NCBI GenBank assembly: GCA_945947715.1
Contig: CAMEYZ010000124.1
Span: 1-6,540 of the forward strand
Length of the DNA: 6,540 nucleotides
Direction: 5' to 3'
DNA from: an uncultured Clostridia bacterium
GTDB lineage: Bacteria > Bacillota > Clostridia > Oscillospirales > Ruminococcaceae
The translations under genes were made by a program, and so were the position numbers. The stretch's first letter is position 1. Each line of letters opens with the position of its first letter. Below, piece by piece: positions 1 through 4,501 of this stretch. A model generated the notes under the pieces. That model saw only the letters and a program-made list of their open reading frames with translations, ran no database searches and was not told where the DNA came from.

Positions 1-342
1 ATATGCCTTGATGCCGTTTGCTGCCAGTACAGCAGCTGCTTCCTTGGCGAAAACGTCAGATTTGATGCGGCTGTCGTATGCGATAGCGATAGAGGGAGCT
101 GTGAAGGATTCCTTGACATAATCTGCAAGGCCCTGAGTAGCTCTTCTTACTGTGTATATATTCATACGGTATGAGCCTGCACCGATGACGCCTCTCAGAC
201 CGCCGGTACCAAATTCGAGGTCACGGTAGAATCTGTCCTTGATAGCTTCATCGTCGTCGGCGATGGACTTAAGCTCCGTCTGCAGGTCGGGGTCGTCCAC
301 TGCCTTTTCGCACCAGAGTGCATAAAGTTCCTTTTCGTTCAT
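1..342 (-). CDS. pgcA: Phosphosugar mutase (alpha-phosphoglucomutase, PgcA-like), N-terminal part
   Basis: Cytoplasmic enzyme of the alpha-D-phosphohexomutase family, expected to interconvert glucose-1-phosphate and glucose-6-phosphate (possibly also mannose phosphates). Only residues 1-114 are in the window; the rest, including the catalytic phosphoserine loop, lies beyond the left edge. Seen directly: FGTGGLRG at residues 44-51, followed by an IGAGSYRMNIYTV stretch, which is the signature N-terminal motif of PgcA-type mutases, and YDSR at 89-92, a conserved element at the end of the first Rossmann-like strand. The start at 342 is supported by a GAGGTGA ribosome binding site (plus-strand 348-354), five bases upstream. 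The gene is divergent from the comM transcription unit and has its own promoter at 415-443. The family is clear; the exact sugar preference cannot be read from this fragment, so phosphomannomutase is the alternative. Confidence 0.9.
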   Translation of the reverse strand, partial: MNEKELYALWCEKAVDDPDLQTELKSIADDDEAIKDRFYRDLEFGTGGLRGVIGAGSYRMNIYTVRRATQGLADYVKESFTAPSIAIAYDSRIKSDVFAKEAAAVLAANGIKAY

Positions 343-414
343 GAAAATCACCTCATAATTAATTTTGCTGTATTCTTATTTATGCTTCTGAGAATAAAAA
401 ACAGTCTCTATTTT

Positions 415-443
415 ATTATATCATATATTTTTTAAAATGCAAA
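415..443 (-). promoter_or_regulatory. Extended -10 promoter for the phosphosugar mutase gene
   Basis: Read on the minus strand there is TATAAT (plus-strand 415-420) preceded by TGA, giving an extended TGn -10 element (421-423). A weak TTTGCA -35 (438-443) sits 17 bases further upstream. The start would fall around position 408, leaving a leader of about 65 nt before the ATG at 342. The surrounding DNA is very AT-rich, so chance matches are possible, but the perfect hexamer, TG extension and 17-base spacing agree. Confidence 0.55.
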
Positions 444-491
444 TACTTTTTGAGAAAGTTAATAAATTTTTTTGCAAAATTTCGGAAATTG

Positions 492-520
492 TTGTATTTT
501 ATAGAAAACTATGTTATAAT
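492..520 (+). promoter_or_regulatory. Extended -10 promoter for the leader RNA and comM
   Basis: TATAAT at 515-520 is preceded by TGT (512-514), an extended -10 element. A poor -35, TTGTAT (492-497), lies 17 bases upstream. Initiation would be near 527, so the transcript would begin just before the base of the hairpin at 531. That close fit between the predicted start and the first paired base supports both the promoter and the RNA structure. Confidence 0.6.
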
Positions 521-530
521 ATTCCCGAAT

Positions 531-636
531 CGGACTTAAGGAATCGATGATCAAGCCGAAGGCATCGTTTCCGACACTCGAAAACCCGTTACTGAGAGTG
601 TTGTGAAACGATTTGATCAGCGGTTCCTTAGCTCCG
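531..636 (+). ncRNA. Structured leader RNA, three-way junction, upstream of comM
   Basis: A 106-nt element that folds almost completely on itself. Basal stem: 531-554 pairs with 613-636, interrupted only by a C-C mismatch (535/632) and an A-G mismatch (547/620), with G-U pairs at 536/631 and 544/623. At the junction a mini-hairpin GCC-GAA-GGC (555-563) leaves no unpaired base on either side. The apical arm 564-579 pairs with 596-612 (8 bp, a bulged U at 604, then 8 more bp including one G-U), closed by the 16-nt loop GAAAACCCGUUACUGA (580-595). No U-run follows, so it is not an intrinsic terminator. It lies between a predicted promoter and the comM ribosome binding site, which suggests a cis-regulatory leader; an independent small RNA cannot be excluded. 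I do not recognise it as a known riboswitch, ribozyme, T-box or SRP RNA. Confidence 0.65.
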
Positions 637-649
637 CAGAAAAAAATTC

Positions 650-655
650 AAGGAA
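650..655 (+). promoter_or_regulatory. comM ribosome binding site, complementary to the leader stem
   Basis: AAGGAA at 650-655 is the only ribosome binding site-like sequence ahead of the comM ATG at 667. The gap from the AAGGA core is 12 bases, longer than ideal. The same heptamer AAGGAAT occurs at 538-544, where it pairs with TTCCTT (624-629) in the leader stem. The binding site could therefore compete for that TTCCTT strand. An ATG at 655-657 immediately overlaps this site but reads only ATG-ATA-TAA. Confidence 0.5.
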
Positions 656-666
656 TGATATAAATT

Positions 667-2199
667 ATGTATACAAAGGTAAACAGCTTAGGACTGTTCG
701 GACTTAATGCATTTCCCGTGGACGTTGAGATCGAGGTCAGCAGAGGAACGCCCTGCTTTGATATCGTGGGGCTGGGGGACGTGGTGGTAAAGGAGAGCAG
801 GGAGCGTATAAAAGCGGCGCTCAGAAGCTGCGGGATAACCTTTCCGCTGGCAAGAGTTATTGTAAATCTTGCTCCTGCCGACACAAAAAAAACAGGCAGC
901 ATGCACGACCTTGCCATACTTATTTCACTGCTTAAGGTCACAGGCACTATCTCTGATGACCTTTCAAAGACCGCATTCATCGGAGAGGTCGCCTTAAACG
1001 GTGATATCCGTCCTGTAAACGGAGTTCTTCCCATGGTCCTCCTTGCGAGGAAGGAGGGCTTTGACAGCGTGTTCGTTCCCGCGGCGAACGCTTATGAAGC
1101 CAGCGTGGCAGGGGATATATCGGTATATGGTGCAGAAAATGTCAATGATATCATCCGCCATTTTGACAGAGAGAGCATAATAATTCCCACAGAGCATTAT
1201 CGTCCGTCTGCTTCGGAGAACCGTTTCGCAGTGGGGGATTTTGCCGATGTCAAGGGTCAGGAGACTGCTAAGCGTGCGCTGGAGTATGCTGCTGCCGGGG
1301 GGCATAATATTTTGATGATCGGCTCTCCGGGCTCGGGAAAGTCAATGCTGGCAAAGCGGCTTCCTTCGATACTGCCCGAAATGACCTTCGAGGAATCCAT
1401 AGAAACTACAAATGTACATTCTATCAGCGGCAATATCTCAAAGGAGCATCCGCTCATCACAACGAGACCCTTTCGCTCGCCGCACCATACCATTTCAGCA
1501 GCAGGACTTGCGGGCGGAGGAACTGTTCCTCACCCGGGCGAGATTTCCCTTGCACATAACGGCGTGCTTTTTCTGGACGAGCTGCCCGAATTCAGCCGGC
1601 AGACTCTGGAGATACTCCGTCAGCCCCTGGAAGACCAGAGGGTGGTGATATCCCGTTCCTCGGGAACGGCGGAATATCCCTGTTCGTTCATGCTGGTGGG
1701 AGCTATGAATCCCTGTCCCTGCGGATATTACGGTCATCCTACGAAAAAATGCACCTGCGGCATAAAAAATGTCCGGAATTATCTTTCAAAGATAAGCGGT
1801 CCCCTTTTGGACCGGTTCGATATACATGTGGAGACTGCTCCTGTGGAGTTTGCAAGTCTTCGTTCGGATAAGAAGGAGGAAAGCTCCGCCGCTGTGAGAG
1901 AGCGTGTCCAGAAAGCGCGTGAGGTACAGAACAGGCGCTACAGAGGTACGGACATCACCTGTAACGCAAGGATTACTCCCGATAAGCTTCAGGAGTTTTG
2001 TCCCCTCACCGACGAGGCGAACGATGCCCTCGGCAAGGTGTTCGAGAGAATGGGGCTTTCAGCCAGAGCTTATGACCGGATTTTAAAGGTGGCAAGGACT
2101 ATCGCTGATGTAGACGGTGAGGAGGTTATCGGAAAGAAGCACATTGCTCAGGCAGTGCAGTTTAGGAGTCTTGACCGGAAATACTGGGGAAATGATTGA
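667..2199 (+). CDS. comM: ComM/YifB family AAA+ ATPase (Mg-chelatase-like)
   Basis: Complete 510-residue member of the YifB/ComM family, matching the usual length of about 500. The N-terminal ChlI-like (Lon protease-like fold) domain covers roughly residues 1-170. The AAA+ module follows: Walker A GSPGSGKS at 219-226, Walker B VLFLDE at 300-305, sensor-1 region GAMNPCPCGY at 345-354, and LLDRFD at 380-385 with the putative arginine finger R383. The C-terminal helical domain holds the GLSARAYDR sensor-2 motif at 463-471. Four cysteines (C350, C352, C362, C364) form the small cluster usual in this family. In naturally transformable Gram-negatives ComM is a hexameric helicase that drives branch migration when single-stranded donor DNA integrates; in Firmicutes the role is less certain. 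It is cytoplasmic and DNA-associated. It is transcribed behind a structured leader and followed after 18 nt by an acetyltransferase gene, perhaps co-transcribed. Confidence 0.95.
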   Translation: MYTKVNSLGLFGLNAFPVDVEIEVSRGTPCFDIVGLGDVVVKESRERIKAALRSCGITFPLARVIVNLAPADTKKTGSMHDLAILISLLKVTGTISDDLSKTAFIGEVALNGDIRPVNGVLPMVLLARKEGFDSVFVPAANAYEASVAGDISVYGAENVNDIIRHFDRESIIIPTEHYRPSASENRFAVGDFADVKGQETAKRALEYAAAGGHNILMIGSPGSGKSMLAKRLPSILPEMTFEESIETTNVHSISGNISKEHPLITTRPFRSPHHTISAAGLAGGGTVPHPGEISLAHNGVLFLDELPEFSRQTLEILRQPLEDQRVVISRSSGTAEYPCSFMLVGAMNPCPCGYYGHPTKKCTCGIKNVRNYLSKISGPLLDRFDIHVETAPVEFASLRSDKKEESSAAVRERVQKAREVQNRRYRGTDITCNARITPDKLQEFCPLTDEANDALGKVFERMGLSARAYDRILKVARTIADVDGEEVIGKKHIAQAVQFRSLDRKYWGND

Positions 2200-2217
2200 C
2201 GAATTATGGGAGGAAAA

Positions 2218-2673
2218 ATGAACTATATAAGGCCTGCATCAGCAGCAGATGCTTCGCGTATCGCGGAGATCATCATAACAAATTACCGTATCAATTTTTA
2301 TCCGTTTTTTAAAAAAGACTCGTATTATTTCGGTGAACTAAATGTTGTTGATATGGCTGATGAATACTGTGAGGGCTCACAGGCATTGCGCTGCAGCTAT
2401 GTATATGATGACGGTGTGGTAAAGGGAGTTATCCGGGTTTCGGGAAATGAGATAGAAAAGCTCTTTGTTGAGCCGCAGTTTCAAGGTCAGTGGATAGGTG
2501 TCAAGTTACTGAGATATGCTGTTGGGGAACTGAATGCCGATGAATTATGGGCACTTGAATACAACACCCGCGGCATTTCATTCTATCAAAGACATGGTTT
2601 TGAATTGACCGGTGAAAAAATTATCGAGGACGAATGGGTGCCGTTATTGAAATTGAAAAGAAAAAAGGACTGA
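2218..2673 (+). CDS. GNAT family N-acetyltransferase
   Basis: A 151-residue protein with the GNAT fold, which transfers an acetyl group from acetyl-CoA to an amine; the substrate cannot be told. N-terminal MNYIRPASAADASRIAEI is the typical opening strand and helix. The acetyl-CoA loop lies in IEKLFVEPQFQGQWIGVKLL (79-98), where the usual Q-x-x-G-x-G/A reads Q89-G-Q-W92-I-G94, so a tryptophan replaces the middle glycine. N116 and the FYQRHGF segment (122-128), with Y123 as the likely general acid, form the C-terminal half. The start at 2218 is chosen over the in-frame ATG at 2206 because GGAGG (2209-2213) sits four bases before it and would otherwise lie inside the coding region. It starts 18 nt after comM and could be read from the same transcript. 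Codon choice is more AT-rich than in comM, suggesting a different origin. Confidence 0.85.
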   Translation: MNYIRPASAADASRIAEIIITNYRINFYPFFKKDSYYFGELNVVDMADEYCEGSQALRCSYVYDDGVVKGVIRVSGNEIEKLFVEPQFQGQWIGVKLLRYAVGELNADELWALEYNTRGISFYQRHGFELTGEKIIEDEWVPLLKLKRKKD

Positions 2674-3602
2674 TTTTTAGAAACGCAAACATAAAACGGG
2701 GGAGCATACAATCAAAAGAGCCGTATATATTATCTTGGTCATTACATTGAGCATTATGCTGGCAGCGCCATGTGATTCTGTTTCGGCTGCACAATCAGGC
2801 ACTGCAGAAAAAACAATGCCGCAAAATATGAAAGCATGGGTATCATTCCCGAGGGCTTTTCATTTTCCGAAGGGGAGTGCTTTAAAAACAGATACGGCGT
2901 GTCCTGCTTCAAGGGTGTATGGAAGAATAAGAGTGGGATATGCCTTTACATTGATTCTGCTGACGGATTTATTATTGACTGTTTCATAGGATCATACGAG
3001 AAAAACAAATACTGCGAAAACGGTATATCCTACGAACCTGACAGCAGCTTTCCCACTGCTGATGATATCATATCTCCCGACGAAGCGGGTATGGCATATG
3101 TGTACAAGGTTCAGGGCATGCCCGTTATTTTAGGCTATCGCTATGACGGAAATAGTGGAACTGTAGCTCCGTTTTATTACAGTGAAGTGTATCAGGAAAC
3201 AGCCGTTGATGCGAAAACAGGCACAGAGAAGTTTCCTTATTTCCGCGGTTTTTATTATCAGACGGCTCAAACGATTCTTTGGGAGCAGGGAAAAGGATTA
3301 CCGTCTGACATCAAACAAGAATGGCGTTCTGGAATTTGTCCGTTATATCAACGACATTCCTTTTTATGACGATACTGTCCATATTGTGCTTGATACCAAC
3401 GGCAATGTCGCGAAATTTGATTATAATACAGACCTCCCAAGAAAAGGGATAAAGATAAAAACGGGAAAGATAGTCAACGAGAAAGACGCAGTCAGAAATT
3501 TCTATGAGCTTTATCCGCCCGAGCTTGTATATATAGCAGATATTGATGAAAATGGAAAATCTGAGATTAGTCTCTGTTATTTGTTTAATGATAATGACAG
3601 GT

Positions 3603-3719
3603 TCACAGGGTATTGTAGGATATCCCCAACTCTTCACTTGCATTTTTACAGCCTTTTTCCTCTACGAGTTTTAAGGCTTCCTCTTTGTATTCTCGGTCAT
3701 ATTGCTTTGCCTGTCCCAT
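3603..3719 (-). pseudogene. Truncated IS3-family transposase OrfA, first 38 codons
   Basis: Minus-strand reading starts at ATG (3719) with MGQAKQYDREYKEEALKLVE, continues EKGCKNASEELGISYNTL, then meets TGA (3603-3605) at the junction with host sequence. This is the typical N-terminus of IS3-family OrfA: a basic start, a YKEEALKLVEE helix, and the helix-turn-helix ending in LGISYNTL. Full OrfA proteins are around 100 residues, so only the first helices remain and the DNA-recognition helix is cut. A good ribosome binding site, AAGGAG (plus-strand 3730-3735), lies 10 bases upstream and a perfect promoter beyond it, so the 38-residue peptide may still be made. No transposition activity is expected. 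Confidence 0.75.
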
Positions 3720-3788
3720 TATTGACACTCTCCTTTTTCTTCTATTATATTTTGGTGGCGGGTTTGTGTCAAGTTTTATTATACTACA
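3606..3788 (-). mobile_element. Remnant of an IS3-family insertion sequence, orfA end
   Basis: About 183 bp carrying the left end of an IS3-like element in minus orientation. Read on the minus strand it begins TGTAGTATAATAAAACTTGA from 3788 (a TG terminus, as in IS3-family inverted repeats), then a consensus promoter, a ribosome binding site and the first 38 codons of orfA. Everything downstream in the element (rest of orfA, orfB with the DDE domain, right inverted repeat) is missing, and host pseudogene sequence resumes at about 3605. No target duplication is visible, as expected if one junction arose by deletion. The 3788 terminus is inferred from the TG and from where the host frame regains sense, so both borders may be off by several bases. 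Confidence 0.7.
3744..3772 (-). promoter_or_regulatory. Perfect consensus sigma-A promoter inside the IS remnant
   Basis: On the minus strand TTGACA (plus-strand 3767-3772) and TATAAT (3744-3749) are separated by exactly 17 bases, matching the housekeeping consensus at all 12 positions. It drives the truncated orfA and, beyond it, an antisense transcript through the decayed secreted-protein gene. Confidence 0.85.
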
Positions 3789-3867
3789 TCAAAGCGTATG
3801 ACGGAAGAGTGTTCAGCTGCAAAACGGACGGGAGTGGTCTTGAAGAGCTGTGACGCTCATATGTAAC

Positions 3868-4302
3868 TCACAGCACCATGACCAACGTCCCCGCAGCAAT
3901 AAGCACCATTCCGATGACCGACTTCACAGTCAGGCTCTCATGGAGGAAAATAAAAGCAAGGATAAGCGTAAGCACGACGCTGAGCTTGTCTATGGGCACT
4001 ACCTTCGATATGTCCCCAAGCTGTATCGCCTTGTAGTAGCACAGCCAGGAGGCTCCTGTGGCAAGCCCCGACAGTATCAGAAACAGCCAGCTTTTTCCGC
4101 TTATCTGAGCTACCCCGTGCTGTTCGCCGGTGATGAAAACCATGAGCCACGCCATGGCTACAACGACTATCGTTCTTATCGCTGTTGCAAGATTTGAATT
4201 TACTCCGTCTATACCCACCTTTGCAAGTATCGACGTGAGCGCGGCAAACACTGCCGAAAGTATCGCAAAAATCAGCCACATAAAGCTTTTCTCCTTTTTC
4301 AT
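3868..4302 (-). CDS. EamA/DMT superfamily small-molecule transporter, single domain
   Basis: Complete 144-residue membrane protein of the drug/metabolite transporter superfamily. Hydrophobic segments lie at about residues 7-28, 38-58, 71-94, 103-120 and 125-143, giving five transmembrane helices, the pattern of one EamA unit. Typical DMT proteins contain two such units in about 300 residues, so this one probably works as a dimer, as EmrE-like relatives do. Conserved-looking features are R43 in the second helix and the FLHESL segment just before the last helix, where EamA proteins usually carry the matching glutamate. The substrate is unknown; export of a metabolite is the family expectation. 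The start at 4302 follows a GAGGTGA ribosome binding site (plus-strand 4309-4315) at six bases. The gene converges on the pseudogene, with only 14 nt between their ends and no visible terminator there. Confidence 0.9.
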   Translation of the reverse strand: MKKEKSFMWLIFAILSAVFAALTSILAKVGIDGVNSNLATAIRTIVVVAMAWLMVFITGEQHGVAQISGKSWLFLILSGLATGASWLCYYKAIQLGDISKVVPIDKLSVVLTLILAFIFLHESLTVKSVIGMVLIAAGTLVMVL

Positions 4303-4339
4303 GATAAGTCACCTCATATTATGGAGATTATAATACATA

Positions 4340-4369
4340 AATATATACATTGCCATTATATACTGTAAA
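4340..4369 (-). promoter_or_regulatory. Candidate promoter for the EamA transporter
   Basis: On the minus strand TTTACA (plus-strand 4364-4369) and TATATT (4340-4345), each one mismatch from consensus, are 18 bases apart. A competing -10, TATAAT at 4327-4332, has a poorer -35 (TGGCAA at 4350-4355). The DNA is so AT-rich that the choice is uncertain. Confidence 0.35.
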
Positions 4370-4381
4370 TTTTTTTCGGAT

Positions 4382-4411
4382 TCGGATATGGATATCATAT
4401 CCGATTTTTTT
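4382..4411 (+). terminator. Rho-independent terminator, rightward, upstream of spoIIE
   Basis: A 9-bp perfect stem, TCGGATATG (4382-4390) with CATATCCGA (4396-4404), closes a GATAT loop and is followed by seven Ts (4405-4411). It works on the plus strand only; on the other strand no comparable T-run directly abuts the stem. No plus-strand gene lies immediately upstream (4303-4381 holds only the transporter control region), so it probably shields spoIIE from readthrough across the convergent genes, or ends a short unannotated transcript. Confidence 0.7.
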
Positions 4412-4426
4412 ATTCAAGTCCCCGGA

Positions 4427-4460
4427 TAAGACAAATTTCTCTCGTGAGGAAGGCTATAAT
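4427..4460 (+). promoter_or_regulatory. Candidate spoIIE promoter with degenerate Spo0A box
   Basis: A perfect TATAAT at 4455-4460 has no recognisable -35 at normal spacing. Instead TAAGACAA (4427-4434) matches the inverted Spo0A box TTCGACAA at six of eight positions and would be centred near -36 relative to a start at about 4467. In Bacillus subtilis spoIIE is a Spo0A-activated sigma-A promoter with 0A boxes near the -35 region, so the arrangement is plausible but rests on one weak box. The implied leader is about 35 nt and contains the ribosome binding site AAAGGA (4487-4492). Confidence 0.4.
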
Positions 4461-4501
4461 GAAAATAATCGACCTGTTTGAAAAAGAAAGGACTGATAAA
4501 A

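Larger units (their letters stand above)
2711..3853 (+). pseudogene. Broken gene for a secreted protein, probably YcdB/PepSY-like
   Basis: The ancestral protein can be reassembled from two frames. It opens with a signal peptide (KRAVYIILVITLSIMLAAP, then ...SVSAAQSG) whose expected ATG reads ATC at 2711, six bases after GGGGGAG (2698-2704). The frame changes at the A6 run 2808-2813, apparently by loss of one A; translation then makes sense as MGIIPEGFSF... from 2836. It changes back near GGGAAAA (3288-3294), apparently by gain of one G, to give KDYRLTSNKNGVLEFVRYIN. The segment VRYINDIPFYDDTVHIVLD followed by NGNVAKFDYN resembles YcdB/YcdC and PepSY-type repeats, and the end (AYDGRVFSCKTDGSGLEEL) resembles the closing strand of such a domain; this family call is inference. 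An IS3-family fragment (about 3606-3788) interrupts it before the last 20 or so codons. With no start codon, two indels and an insertion it is very probably dead. TTG at 2735 is a possible but poor alternative start. Confidence 0.8.

Noticed and set aside
531..646. Leader hairpin as a transcription terminator
   Set aside because: The stem is followed by GCAGAAAAAAA-type sequence, not a U-run, so it cannot act as an intrinsic terminator on the plus strand.
655..663. Mini-ORF ATG-ATA-TAA overlapping the comM ribosome binding site
   Set aside because: Two codons, no ribosome binding site of its own that would not also serve comM; most likely chance.
648..1737. Minus-strand open frames across comM
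   Set aside because: They lie opposite a well-supported ComM frame and show no recognisable domains.
2206..2217. Upstream ATG at 2206 as the acetyltransferase start
   Set aside because: It would put the GGAGG ribosome binding site inside the coding sequence and has no good site of its own; the ATG at 2218 is correctly spaced.
2807..2815. Programmed -1 frameshift at the A6 run in the secreted-protein gene
   Set aside because: The bases do not form an X-XXY-YYZ slippery heptamer in the incoming frame, and the missing start codon plus a second indel make mutation the simpler explanation.
3854..3867. Bidirectional terminator between the convergent gene ends
   Set aside because: Only 14 bases with no inverted repeat or T-run.
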